This document shows positions 8,123 to 16,600 of a stretch of DNA of 64,000 bases, one piece after another. Source of the stretch: Pseudescherichia sp031998825 (GTDB lineage: Bacteria > Pseudomonadota > Gammaproteobacteria > Enterobacterales > Enterobacteriaceae); contig NZ_DAMACX010000001.1 in the NCBI RefSeq assembly GCF_031998825.1, positions 151,624 through 215,623 of the forward strand, read 5' to 3'. Position numbers and translations under genes: made by a program. Within the stretch, counting starts at the first letter, position 1; each line of letters opens with the position of its first letter. Under the pieces are notes generated by a model that did not search any database, was not told where the DNA came from, and saw only the letters and a program-made list of their open reading frames with translations.

Positions 8123-8701
8123 ATGAGTGTTTCTCTTTCTAAAGGCGGGAACGTCTCCCTGAGCAAAGCAGCTCCGTCAATGAAAAATGTCCTGGTTGGC
8201 CTTGGCTGGGATGCCCGCTCTACCGATGGTCAGGACTTCGACCTTGATGCCTCTGCATTTCTGTTGGCTGCAAATGGCAAGGTACGCGGTGATGCCGACT
8301 TCATTTTTTACAACAACCTGACCTCCTCTGACGGTTCTGTAACCCATACTGGCGATAACCGTACCGGTGAAGGCGATGGTGATGATGAATCCCTGAAGAT
8401 CAAACTGGATACCGTGCCATCTGATGTCGATAAAATCATCTTCGTTGTCACTATACATGACGCTCAGGCCCGTCGTCAGAGCTTCGGTCAGGTATCCGGT
8501 GCGTTCATCCGTCTGGTTAATGACGATAACCAGACCGAGGTGGCTCGCTACGATCTGACTGAAGATGCTTCCACTGAGACCGCCATGCTGTTTGGGGAAC
8601 TGTATCGCCATAACGGCGAATGGAAGTTCCGTGCTGTCGGCCAGGGTTATGCAGGTGGTCTGGGATCAGTGTGTGCCCAGTACGGCATCAATGCATCCTG
8701 A
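8123..8701 (+). CDS. terD: Calcium-binding tellurium resistance protein TerD
   Basis: 192 residues, the expected length. The N-terminus has MSVSLSKGGNVSLSK, followed by DFDLDASAF near 38-46 and the acidic loop GDNRTGEGDGDDE at residues 77-89, the residues known for calcium coordination in TerD. The C-terminus YRHNGEWKFRAVGQGYAGGL is the usual TerD end. It is strongly similar to the next gene, terE, indicating tandem duplication. AGAGG lies upstream of the ATG. Known role: essential, together with TerB, C and E, for tellurite and phage/colicin resistance. Confidence 0.95.
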   Translation: MSVSLSKGGNVSLSKAAPSMKNVLVGLGWDARSTDGQDFDLDASAFLLAANGKVRGDADFIFYNNLTSSDGSVTHTGDNRTGEGDGDDESLKIKLDTVPSDVDKIIFVVTIHDAQARRQSFGQVSGAFIRLVNDDNQTEVARYDLTEDASTETAMLFGELYRHNGEWKFRAVGQGYAGGLGSVCAQYGINAS

Positions 8702-8770
8702 CAGAAAAGTAACTTTTAACGCCCGGGGCTGTTTCGGCTGCCCAACCTCAATTGTAAGCAGGAGCTAAAA

Positions 8771-9346
8771 ATGGCAGTTTCTCTCGTAAAAGGCGGTAAC
8801 GTATCTCTGACTAAAGAAGCACCAACCATGAATGTTGCGATGGTTGGGCTTGGCTGGGATGCACGTGTAACTGACGGTCAGGGATTTGACCTCGATGCGT
8901 CTGTCTTCGCCGTGGGTGAGGACGGCAAGGTATTGTCTGATAACCATTTCATTTTCTTCAACAACAAAGTTAGCCCTGATGGAGCCGTTGAGCACCAGGG
9001 TGACAACCGTACCGGTGAAGGGGATGGTGATGACGAGCAGGTCAAAATTGATCTGTCCAAAGTCTCTGCTGATGTTAAAAAGCTGGTATTTGCTGTGACC
9101 ATTTACGATGCCGAAACCCGTAAGCAGAACTTCGGCATGGTAAGCAACAGCTTTATGCGCGTTTATAACAATGACAACGGCACCGAAATCGCTCGTTTTG
9201 ATCTGTCTGAAGATGCATCAACCGAAACCGCTATGGTATTTGGTGAACTGTACCGCCACGGTGCTGAATGGAAATTCAAGGCAGTGGGTCAGGGCTTTGC
9301 TGGTGGACTGTCCGCACTGGCATCCCAGCATGGCGTGAACGTCTGA
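8771..9346 (+). CDS. terE: TerD-family tellurium resistance protein TerE
   Basis: 191 residues, collinear with TerD throughout. It has an SLVKGGNVSLTK N-terminus, GFDLDASVF near 38-46, the acidic loop GDNRTGEGDGDDE at 77-89, and YRHGAEWKFKAVGQGFAGGL near the C-terminus. A good ribosome binding site (GCAGGAGC) precedes the ATG. It is the last gene before a strong terminator, so terZABCDE forms one transcription unit. Known role as for TerD; divergence between the two is concentrated in surface positions. Confidence 0.95.
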   Translation: MAVSLVKGGNVSLTKEAPTMNVAMVGLGWDARVTDGQGFDLDASVFAVGEDGKVLSDNHFIFFNNKVSPDGAVEHQGDNRTGEGDGDDEQVKIDLSKVSADVKKLVFAVTIYDAETRKQNFGMVSNSFMRVYNNDNGTEIARFDLSEDASTETAMVFGELYRHGAEWKFKAVGQGFAGGLSALASQHGVNV

Positions 9347-9364
9347 TAATAAAAAAATAATTTC

Positions 9365-9392
9365 AACCCCGGCCATGATGCCGGGGTTTTTT
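9365..9392 (+). terminator. Rho-independent terminator after terE
   Basis: Perfect 9-bp stem AACCCCGGC / GCCGGGGTT with a 6-base loop (CATGAT), running directly into six T residues. It separates terZABCDE from the membrane-protein/terF pair. Confidence 0.92.
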
Positions 9393-9406
9393 ATAGGGTT
9401 TTTGAC

Positions 9407-10057
9407 ATGGCAAAGAAAAAAGACGATGGTTCAATGGGGTTGCTACTTGTCGTTGTAGCATTTTTGATATTTTTGCCTTTTCTGGCATTTTCTTTTCACC
9501 GTTACCGTAAACTAAAAAAAACCTTTAATGCTATTCCTAATATACAGCGGGTATTTGATGTTGGCATGCTTTACAGCACTATAGGGAATGCAATAGGTTC
9601 AGTAATGGTAGTCGCGTTTTTATTCATTGGGCTAAGTCTGGTTTCTCAGAAAAATGCGAGTCCTGATTTTGCACATGAGATGAGTTTGTTCCTGCTGTTT
9701 AGTTTTCCGGTCATCATGTTCTGGCCATTAAAGAAGATGGCAGAAAGAGTAGCTGTTGAGTATTTTGGTATTATTTTTAATGACAATGACAACACCTTAT
9801 TACTTCCGGCTGATATTGATAACATGAGTTTTGGCGAAAAATTGCGGCTAAGATTTCTAAGCACTCTCGGAGAACAGGACCGAATTGAAATTGGTAAAAT
9901 TACAAACATAACGCGTGAAAAAGGTATCAGTTTTTACATTCACGGAGATTTCGGCTCGAGAAAAATCGCTTTTACCAACAAACAAAAACGCGATGAATGT
10001 ATTTCTGCACTTCAGGCCCGTACCCGTGTCAGGGGCGGAAGAGATTACGGCTATTAA
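9407..10057 (+). CDS. Unrecognised membrane protein between terE and terF
   Basis: 216 residues, family not recognised. A charged start (MAKKKDDG) is followed by one hydrophobic helix (about residues 10-29), a basic segment (HRYRKLKKTF), a second helix (about 55-78) and a third (about 88-105). The remaining half is soluble, with several Asp/Asn pairs (NDNDNTLLL) and a basic C-terminus (RTRVRGGRDYGY). The first helix could be a membrane anchor. It begins only 14 bp after the terE terminator and has just AGGG as ribosome binding site. The terF start follows its stop by 13 bp, so it probably shares a transcript with terF. A role as a membrane partner of TerF is inference. Confidence 0.7.
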   Translation: MAKKKDDGSMGLLLVVVAFLIFLPFLAFSFHRYRKLKKTFNAIPNIQRVFDVGMLYSTIGNAIGSVMVVAFLFIGLSLVSQKNASPDFAHEMSLFLLFSFPVIMFWPLKKMAERVAVEYFGIIFNDNDNTLLLPADIDNMSFGEKLRLRFLSTLGEQDRIEIGKITNITREKGISFYIHGDFGSRKIAFTNKQKRDECISALQARTRVRGGRDYGY

Positions 10058-10070
10058 TTAAGGACCAAAA

Positions 10071-11312
10071 ATGCAGCTACAGGCTGGTCAGAACATCCCT
10101 TTACAGGTATCCGGTATCACTCTTAACCTGAACTATCCTGCACACAATGGGTTTAATAGCAATCCCGATACCTGTGTTTTCATGCTCAATAACCAGGGTA
10201 AGGTCAGTGGAGATGATGACTTCATTTTTTATAACAACCTGTCATCACCTGAAGGAGCTGTAAAACTCATAACCGGGCATCAACAATCCGTGGTCAGTAT
10301 CGAACTGGAACGCGTCCCGCCCCCCATACATAAAATTGCTGTCACGGTTGTCATCGATGGCAACGAGACCATCAGCAGGCTTGAAATGCTGACCATCCAC
10401 GCTCAGGGCATCGCAGAATTTACGGTAGACACACACGGACGTAGCGAAAAAGCCATCATCATGGCCGAGGTATACCGTCATAACGGAGCGTGGAAACTAC
10501 GGACTCTGGGACAGGGCTTTGATGGTGGGCTTGAGCCTCTGGCTGTGAGTTTTGGTGTGGACGTCGCTCAGCCTGCGCCACAGCCAGCGGTTTCCACACG
10601 GGTCAGCCTTGAGAAAAAACTTGAGAGTAAATCTCCACGGCTCATTAGCCTTGCGAAAAAGGCAACCGTAAGCCTGACCAAACACAAGCTTGACACACTT
10701 GAGGCCAGCGTAGGGTTTGTTCTCGATGCTTCAGGATCGATGAAAGGTCAGTTTAAAAAAGGACACGTACAGTCAGTACTTGACCGTATCGCTGTGCTTG
10801 CAGTTCAGTTCGATGATGATGGCGAAATGGATGTTTGGGGCTTTGCCGAACGCCATAAAAAATATGGCAACGTGACGCTGGATAATCTGGACGATTATAT
10901 TGCTACAATCCAAGGGGTAGGTAAGCGTTCTGCATGGGAGATACTCCCGGGACTGGGTGGTACCAATAACGAGCCACCTGTGATGGAGGAGATTGTTGAA
11001 TACTACCGAAACAGCAGGACTCCGGTATTTATTGTCTTCATTACGGATGGGGGGATCAGCAAAACAAAGGCTATTAAGGATGCCATACGCAGATCGGCAG
11101 ACTACCCTATATTCTGGAAGTTTGTCGGACTCGGCGGTTCAAATTACGGTATCCTCAAAAACCTTGATGACTTTGTAGATCGTCGTGTAGATAACACCCA
11201 TTTCTTTGCAATGGATGATTTCTCTACGGTCAGTGATGAAAAACTCTACGATAATTTACTGGAAGAGTTCAGACCTTGGGTAGATGAAGCCAAAAAATTG
11301 AACCTTCTTTAA
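10071..11312 (+). CDS. terF: TerF: TerD-like domain fused to a von Willebrand A domain
   Basis: 413 residues. The N-terminal TerD-like domain (about 1-165) lacks the acidic GDNRTGEGDGDDE loop; the equivalent stretch is EGAVKLITGHQQ. A linker has three S-L-x-K repeats (179-204). A von Willebrand factor A domain fills the C-terminal half, with the MIDAS motif DASGS at residues 219-223, the following threonine region GLGGTNNEPP near 302-311, and VFITDGG-like FIVFITDGGISK near 325-336. Known: TerF is part of the Ter complex and can carry metal at the MIDAS site. A terminator follows immediately. Confidence 0.92.
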   Translation: MQLQAGQNIPLQVSGITLNLNYPAHNGFNSNPDTCVFMLNNQGKVSGDDDFIFYNNLSSPEGAVKLITGHQQSVVSIELERVPPPIHKIAVTVVIDGNETISRLEMLTIHAQGIAEFTVDTHGRSEKAIIMAEVYRHNGAWKLRTLGQGFDGGLEPLAVSFGVDVAQPAPQPAVSTRVSLEKKLESKSPRLISLAKKATVSLTKHKLDTLEASVGFVLDASGSMKGQFKKGHVQSVLDRIAVLAVQFDDDGEMDVWGFAERHKKYGNVTLDNLDDYIATIQGVGKRSAWEILPGLGGTNNEPPVMEEIVEYYRNSRTPVFIVFITDGGISKTKAIKDAIRRSADYPIFWKFVGLGGSNYGILKNLDDFVDRRVDNTHFFAMDDFSTVSDEKLYDNLLEEFRPWVDEAKKLNLL

Positions 11313-11315
11313 CAG

Positions 11316-11338
11316 AAGCGCCCTTAGGGGCGCTTTTT
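11316..11338 (+). terminator. Rho-independent terminator after terF
   Basis: 8-bp stem AAGCGCCC / GGGCGCTT with loop TTAG, followed by T residues. It lies between the converging terF and HAD-IB genes. Confidence 0.88.
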
Positions 11339-11345
11339 AACGAAG

Positions 11346-12017
11346 TTATTTTATAATATCATTGCGGAAAGGTTCGAAAGGCCGGTTCTTCCTGAGCCAG
11401 ACCGGATGGAAATGACGCCAGTAGGCATCACTGGCCGCAGCCAACATTTCATAGTCGCCCCGTGAATCTCCCCATGCTCTCAAATGATAATCACTGAGTG
11501 AGCCATAGACTGATTCGAGCCGTTTTATCTTATGAATACACCGGCAGTTATGGTCGGTTATACGGCCCGTGAGCACGCCATCCTTGCTCTCCAGCTGCGT
11601 GCCAATTAACTTAATCCCGAGCTTATCGGCAAAGGGCTGAAGCACCAGCACTGGCGACGCAGAGCACAGTGTAACCTCAGCCCCGGTAGATATTTCTTTG
11701 GCAACTGCGAGTAAACCATTTGGGCGCATTAATCTGTCCCAGTATTGAGTGCAGTATGCAACCGCTTTGTCCTGTACCCATTTCTCCTCAATCCCGGAGA
11801 GGAACGTGGTGATCAGGACTTCTTTGAGTTCATCCCGCGTCAGCTTGCGACGGAAACAACGAAGCGTAGGGATAACCAGTTGCAAAATTTTCCTGGTGAA
11901 CAGCCTCTGGCCGAATGCAAACTTCAAAAAGGGAATGAAGCTGTCTCGTCGGGTGAGGGTTCCGTCAAAATCAAAAACAGAGAGAACCTTTTTCTCCATG
12001 CCGTTTAAAGTGGTCAT
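11346..12017 (-). CDS. HAD-IB family phosphatase (SerB/PSPase-like)
   Basis: 223 residues; an internal ATG six codons in (MEKKVLSVFDFDGTL) is an alternative start. The nucleophile motif DFDGT lies at about 16-20, motif II SASP near 121, and motif IV GDSRGDYEML near 183-192, with helical cap residues between motifs I and II. This is the HAD-IB subclass related to phosphoserine phosphatase and similar haloacid-dehalogenase-like phosphatases. It converges on terF and marks the right end of the ter region. Substrate unknown; it may act in the same metabolite pathway as the leftward biosynthetic genes or be unrelated. Confidence 0.82.
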   Translation of the reverse strand: MTTLNGMEKKVLSVFDFDGTLTRRDSFIPFLKFAFGQRLFTRKILQLVIPTLRCFRRKLTRDELKEVLITTFLSGIEEKWVQDKAVAYCTQYWDRLMRPNGLLAVAKEISTGAEVTLCSASPVLVLQPFADKLGIKLIGTQLESKDGVLTGRITDHNCRCIHKIKRLESVYGSLSDYHLRAWGDSRGDYEMLAAASDAYWRHFHPVWLRKNRPFEPFRNDIIK

Positions 12018-12178
12018 ATGCTATCGCCAGTTTAATGTAGAAGTAATGGCATTCTACCACTTGCTTCTATGTATGCATAAACGACCAGTAACCATAATGC
12101 TATCAATGGCATAATGTTATTATCTTTCATCGACTTGTAATAGAATTGCTATCATTCGACACTAGTACGGTAAAAAAA

Positions 12179-12209
12179 AACGGGAGCCAGTCGGTTCCCG
12201 TTTTTTTAT
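12179..12209. terminator. Bidirectional terminator between the ter region and yncL
   Basis: A 10-bp stem AACGGGAGCC / GGTTCCCGTT (one G-T pair) with loop AGTC is flanked by an A run on the left and a T run on the right, so it can stop transcripts from either side. It lies downstream of yncL on the minus strand. The 160 bp between it and the HAD-IB gene start shows no convincing gene. Confidence 0.85.
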
Positions 12210-12238
12210 TACCCATGACAACCCGGTCTGCAACAGCG

Positions 12239-12331
12239 TCAAAACCAGTTGTACTTAGAAGAGAGTGTCAGAAAGAGACCCGCTGCGGCTAACACATTCA
12301 GCAAGACTACCGTTCTGCTTGATACATTCAT
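12239..12331 (-). CDS. yncL: Small membrane protein YncL
   Basis: 30 residues, MNVSSRTVVLLNVLAAAGLF then LTLSSKYNWF. A single transmembrane helix spans about residues 7-24 with a short polar N-terminus. The ribosome binding site AAAGGA lies 7 bases upstream of the ATG. It closely resembles E. coli YncL (31 residues, starting MNVSSRTVVLINFFAA), a verified single-helix inner-membrane stress protein of unknown function. It lies convergent to the bidirectional terminator. In E. coli yncL is elsewhere on the chromosome, so the local order differs. Confidence 0.82.
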   Translation of the reverse strand: MNVSSRTVVLLNVLAAAGLFLTLSSKYNWF

Positions 12332-12525
12332 TGTTGCGTCCTTTCGGTTAAGTGACGGGGAGTTTAAACCAATTCAATGAAGTAAAAACTACCAAAAATA
12401 GTGTATGCCAAACGACAAAGATTTCACGATGATTGCCGGGCATTTACAATGAGAGAAGTATAGACGGCGATCGTCTGACGTAAAGCATGATTTAGGCATC
12501 TTTTACATAACCATGGAGAAACCCC

Positions 12526-13152
12526 GTGACCATTTATGACTCCCTGCTGGCGTTTACGCTGGCCGCCGCGCTGCTTACCCTGACGCCAGGGCTGGATACC
12601 GCTCTGGTATTGCGCACCGCCTCGGTGGAGAGCCGGGCGCAGGCGTTTAAAGTGGCGTTGGGGATCAATGCCGGGTGCTTTATCTGGGGAGCGATGGTGG
12701 CATTTGGTCTCGGGGCGCTGATTGCAGTCTCTGAACTGGCCTATTCGATTCTAAAATACTGCGGTGCGGCCTACCTTTGCTGGCTGGGAGTAAACATGCT
12801 GCTGAGCCGCGGAGGTGGGTTAACCGCAGCGGCAGAGGGTGATGCGCCAAAAGCAAAGCAGAGCGGGTTTATGAAGGGGCTGCTGGGTAATCTGTTAAAC
12901 CCTAAAATGGGCGTTTTTTACGTCTCCTTCTTACCGCAGTTTATTCCCCATGGTCAGCCGTTAATCGCCTGGACCTTTGGGCTGGTGGCTATCCATGTGG
13001 TGCTGGGCCAGACATGGTCAACGGTGCTCATTTTGGCGACGCGTCCGCTGGGCCGCTTCCTGAAACGCAGCGCGGTAATGCGCTGGATGGATCGCACGAC
13101 CGGCACGCTGTTTATTCTCTTTGCCGCTAAACTCGCCCTGAGTAAACGCTAA
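12526..13152 (+). CDS. LysE/RhtB family amino-acid exporter
   Basis: 208 residues from a GTG codon preceded by ATGGAGAAA. There are six predicted transmembrane helices. The family N-terminus LLTLTPGLDTALVLRTA (residues 16-32) corresponds to the TPGPxxxxV-type motif of LysE/RhtB transporters, and GLLGNLLNPKMGVFYVSFLPQF (residues 120-141) is the conserved central N-P-K motif. Such proteins export amino acids or their analogues from the cytoplasm; the substrate cannot be assigned. The stop overlaps the end of the converging EAL gene by 4 bp. Confidence 0.87.
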   Translation: MTIYDSLLAFTLAAALLTLTPGLDTALVLRTASVESRAQAFKVALGINAGCFIWGAMVAFGLGALIAVSELAYSILKYCGAAYLCWLGVNMLLSRGGGLTAAAEGDAPKAKQSGFMKGLLGNLLNPKMGVFYVSFLPQFIPHGQPLIAWTFGLVAIHVVLGQTWSTVLILATRPLGRFLKRSAVMRWMDRTTGTLFILFAAKLALSKR

Positions 13153-14963
13153 CAGGCTCCACGGCGCAGCAGGCCAGGTAGCTTATCCATTGCGCTGCCC
13201 TTTGCCAGCCAGGCCGGGATCTCCGCGGCGGGGATCGGCCTGGAGAAGTAGTACCCCTGCGCCTCGTCGCAGCCATACTCTTTCAGCATTATGGCGGTTT
13301 GCCGATCTTCAATCCCCTCCGCCAGCACCAGATAGTTCAGATCCTTCAGCATCATGATGACGTTGCGGGCGATAATTCGGCTATCGGAGTCGGAAACAAT
13401 CTGGCTGATGAGCGACCGGTCGAGCTTGATAATGTCGATGGGAATGCGTCGAAGATAGCTGATATTGCTGTAGCCCGCGCCAAAATCATCCAGCAGGATT
13501 TTAAAACCCTTCTTTTTCAGCTCGCCAAGCTCGTACAGCGCTTCGTCGCTTTCCAGTACTTTCTCGGTCTCCAGACATTCGATGCGCAGATCCGCTACGG
13601 TGAGTCCGGCGCGAATAATCTTCTTCTCCAGCTCGTCAGCAAAACCCTGACGCGAGAAGTCGCTCACCGTGACGTTTATCGAAATAGGCAGGCCAATCCC
13701 GGCTTTACGCCAGGCCTGAAGCTGGGCAATCACGGTTTTGATTACCCAGTGGGTAATATCCGTCATCAGGCTGGTCTTCTCCGCAAGCTGAACGATGGTT
13801 GATGGAGGCACGTTGCCCTGCACAGGATGATGCCAGCGAAGCAGCGCCTCACAGCCTTCAGTCAGCCCGGTGTGCAGAGATATCTTTGGCTGGTAGACCA
13901 TATAGAGCTGATCCTGCGCTTTAATCGCCTCGCTAAGATCGTGCAGCAGACGGAAGTGATTATTGCGCTTCTGATCAAGAATAGGATCGAATGCCAGAAC
14001 AGGAATTTGTTCGCGCATCGCCTCGTGCAGGGCACTGATACCCTGGCGCAGGATCTCATGTGGATCGTTATCCTGAGGTATGAAATTGACGTAGCCAGTA
14101 TGGATCTTGAGTTGAATATCAATATCGCCGCGGATCTGCGCCTCGATAGCTGGCAGGTCTGCTGCCTTTTGCACCAGCGTTTCTGCGATAACGGCGTCGA
14201 CCAGCACGGCATAACGCCCTGGCGCAAAGGCAAACAGGGTCATCCGCGAGGGCAGCTTCAGGCGCAGACGCAGCAGCGGGCCAAACCCGCGCAGCATCTT
14301 CTCTACCTCCGGCACGCCAAGGTAGCGTGCCAGCTCATAGGCGCGGGGCATATCAATACAGTCGAAAAGAATGAGCGACCAGCACTTTTCGTTATTATCC
14401 AGCACCAGCTTCTCTATCTCTTTCAACAGGAACTGGCGGTTGGGTAGTCCGGTCAAGCCATCGATGCGGCCCAGCGAGTACCAGGCTTCCAGATAGGTGC
14501 TGGCAAGAGCGGCAACGCGTAGGAAGTTTTCAATCTGCTCAGGCGTAGGCGCGACGGGTTGTACATGGCTGACGCACAGCGTACCCAGCACAAATCCCTC
14601 TTTGGTTTGCAGAGGTGCAGCGGCGTAGAAGATAACCTGCCTTCCGGTAACCAGGGCGTGATTGGCAAAGCGGCTATCGGTACGGGTATCGTAGCAGATC
14701 ACCGGTTCAGCGCTGGCGACGGCATACTGGCACATCGTTTCGGGGATGGGTGATTTTCGTTGCAGCCGGGAGATGTTCTTTACATATTTAATATATTGAT
14801 ACTGGTCGTCAAAAATAGTGACGAAGCATCCGCTAACGCCCATTATATCGCTGGCCAGACTCGCAAATTTGCCAAGGGCGGTGTCCCTCGCTTTATCATG
14901 CTTGCGTAAGAGCGCAAGCGCCGCCAGTCTTTTTGCTTCTTGTTGGTTGAGTCCGCTGAACAT
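13149..14963 (-). CDS. GAF - degenerate GGDEF - EAL cyclic-di-GMP phosphodiesterase
   Basis: 604 residues. A GAF sensor (about 20-165) is followed by a GGDEF-like domain (about 168-330) whose active-site loop reads FAPGRYAV at 246-253 instead of GGDEF, so it should not make cyclic-di-GMP. An EAL domain (about 340-590) keeps EALLRW (372-377), INVT, the Glu of ECLETEKVLE, the DDFGAGYS metal pair, KLDRSLI, EGIED and QGYYFSRP. The catalytic set therefore looks complete. Probable role: hydrolysis of cyclic-di-GMP under control of a small-molecule or redox signal. An AGGAG site precedes the ATG. It is on the same strand as dgcP, 360 bp downstream. Confidence 0.9.
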   Translation of the reverse strand: MFSGLNQQEAKRLAALALLRKHDKARDTALGKFASLASDIMGVSGCFVTIFDDQYQYIKYVKNISRLQRKSPIPETMCQYAVASAEPVICYDTRTDSRFANHALVTGRQVIFYAAAPLQTKEGFVLGTLCVSHVQPVAPTPEQIENFLRVAALASTYLEAWYSLGRIDGLTGLPNRQFLLKEIEKLVLDNNEKCWSLILFDCIDMPRAYELARYLGVPEVEKMLRGFGPLLRLRLKLPSRMTLFAFAPGRYAVLVDAVIAETLVQKAADLPAIEAQIRGDIDIQLKIHTGYVNFIPQDNDPHEILRQGISALHEAMREQIPVLAFDPILDQKRNNHFRLLHDLSEAIKAQDQLYMVYQPKISLHTGLTEGCEALLRWHHPVQGNVPPSTIVQLAEKTSLMTDITHWVIKTVIAQLQAWRKAGIGLPISINVTVSDFSRQGFADELEKKIIRAGLTVADLRIECLETEKVLESDEALYELGELKKKGFKILLDDFGAGYSNISYLRRIPIDIIKLDRSLISQIVSDSDSRIIARNVIMMLKDLNYLVLAEGIEDRQTAIMLKEYGCDEAQGYYFSRPIPAAEIPAWLAKGSAMDKLPGLLRRGAC

Positions 14964-15131
14964 GTATGAGCTCCTGCCCAGGTTACGATCTTAAATATTC
15001 AAATTCCGTACTGACGCAATATTATTTTTAACACTAAATTAACATCTCATCCATGCGCGACTGTTTTTTTAAAGTATAGCCAACGTCAAACGGGTAAAAA
15101 CGCATTAGCAATGAGAGAAAGAGGTACATAA

Positions 15132-15168
15132 TATATCGTCTGTTTGCAGAAAGCGGGCAGACGATATA
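15132..15168. repeat. 11-bp inverted repeat between yoaJ and the EAL gene
   Basis: TATATCGTCTG at 15132-15142 and CAGACGATATA at 15158-15168 are perfect inverted copies separated by 15 bp. No T run follows on the minus strand, so a normal terminator is unlikely. It lies downstream of yoaJ and about 170 bp upstream of the EAL gene start. It could be an operator or an RNA hairpin. Confidence 0.6.
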
Positions 15169-15193
15169 AAGGAAGAGGATAAACGAAGGGAAG

Positions 15194-15268
15194 TTACCAC
15201 CAGCCCAGCTGCGTGCCGGCAACGACAACGATCGCCACGATCAGCATAATAACGGTTGTTTTTTTCAC
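15194..15268 (-). CDS. yoaJ: Small membrane protein YoaJ
   Basis: 24 residues from GTG: (M)KKTTVIMLIVAIVVVAGT then QLGWW, one transmembrane helix ending in the LGWW tail. AGGAG lies 6 bases upstream of the GTG. E. coli YoaJ is also 24 residues, starts MKKTTIIMM and ends in LGWW, and lies near yeaP (dgcP) as here. It is known as a membrane protein with no assigned function. It is probably co-transcribed with dgcP, whose stop is 56 bp upstream. Confidence 0.87.
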   Translation of the reverse strand: MKKTTVIMLIVAIVVVAGTQLGWW

Positions 15269-15324
15269 GCCTTGCTCCTGAGGGTCGGTTAAATAATGAA
15301 TCAACACGACGATACGGTAAATTA

Positions 15325-16353
15325 TTAATCCAGACGAATGATAGGGCCTTTTTGCCGGATCTTCTTCTCCTGATACATGGCAACATCGGCCATGCGCAGG
15401 GCAGTATCTGCGTCGGTTTGCATCGGGTCAACCTCTACGATACCGATACTGGCACCGGGATAATAAATACGTAGATCCCCAAGGGTGTAATCCCCGGTAA
15501 TATGCTCGCTCAGGCGCGCCTTTAACTCGCTAAGATAGACCTCGTTGCTTTTCCCGCGTGCGCTGCCCGGACAGGCAAGCATAAACTCGTCGCCGCCCAA
15601 TCTGCCAGCCATATCGTTGTCGTTGCATTGCCGCATGATCCGCTGACCTACCTGAACAAGGAACAGATCGCCCACGTCATGACCAAAGCTATCGTTGATT
15701 GACTTAAAGTTATCAAGATCGATAAAGGCGATGATCACCGGCACGTCCAGATGACGCGCCAGCGAGAAGAGGGTTGTGAGGTTATCAAATATTGCCCGCC
15801 GGTTAGGCAGGCCGGTGAGGGCGTCGGTATAGGAGTGGGAGATGAGCGCCGCGTTGGCCTCTCGCAGCTGCGCCACCAGCGACTCCTTCTGGATCGCCTG
15901 CGAAATCAACCCGGCAAAGAGCTGCAGGACCTGATTTGCCCGCACGCTTAGCGCATGGGTTTCGGCGCTGGCAGCACAAAGCGTGCCGTACAGCGTCCCA
16001 TCGGCCAGATGTACCGGTGTGCTGAGATAGGTTGTGATGCCCAATGCGCGAGCCGGCCCACAGTCGCTCCAGTGTTCCGTTACGTCATTGCTGAAAAAGC
16101 ACTCTTCATCCAGGGCACGCTTGCAGAGCGTATCTCCCCAGGGCACCGAGAGTCCTTCCGGGATATGCATCTGCTTGCTGTTACGGGCATAGAGAATATG
16201 CTGCAGGCGGGTATCAACATCGATTTTGGTCAGGTAGGTTGACTCCATCTCGGTTACCAGCTCAAGCATCTCCAGCAGCTGGCGGACCAGGCTTTCAACG
16301 GTTTGTTCACTTGAGAGCGTTTCCGAGACGCGAGCCAGAATAATATCTGACAT
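15325..16353 (-). CDS. dgcP: GAF-GGDEF diguanylate cyclase DgcP
   Basis: 342 residues, very similar to E. coli YeaP/DgcP. A GAF domain (about 15-155) includes GITTYLSTPVHLADGTLYGT. A short coiled segment precedes a GGDEF domain (about 172-335) with DALTGLPNRRAI, the metal-binding FIDLDNFKSIND and the intact GGDEF loop at 253-257. The inhibitory-site Arg of RxxD appears replaced (NDND), so product inhibition may be weak. It makes cyclic-di-GMP from two GTP and acts in the cytoplasm, at the cell pole in E. coli. It is followed by yoaJ; the region upstream of its ATG (16354-16600) is AT-rich and holds its promoter. Confidence 0.93.
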   Translation of the reverse strand: MSDIILARVSETLSSEQTVESLVRQLLEMLELVTEMESTYLTKIDVDTRLQHILYARNSKQMHIPEGLSVPWGDTLCKRALDEECFFSNDVTEHWSDCGPARALGITTYLSTPVHLADGTLYGTLCAASAETHALSVRANQVLQLFAGLISQAIQKESLVAQLREANAALISHSYTDALTGLPNRRAIFDNLTTLFSLARHLDVPVIIAFIDLDNFKSINDSFGHDVGDLFLVQVGQRIMRQCNDNDMAGRLGGDEFMLACPGSARGKSNEVYLSELKARLSEHITGDYTLGDLRIYYPGASIGIVEVDPMQTDADTALRMADVAMYQEKKIRQKGPIIRLD

Positions 16354-16600
16354 GACTATCTTTTACTCCGGTATAAGGCAAAAACCCCTTATACGTTATG
16401 GTGAATATTTGGACTATGTGTACAGTAAAACATGAAAAGCAGCAGATTCATATATCATGTTTTCTCATCTGCAAGAAATCATCAGCGGTTTTGATCGCAG
16501 GCATGAATTACTGTCGTGACAACGACATGACTCTCGGAGTAAAATTTCACTTAGGAATTATCCTAACCGCAAATTCTATTTTTCTGTGAACGAGAGAGCT

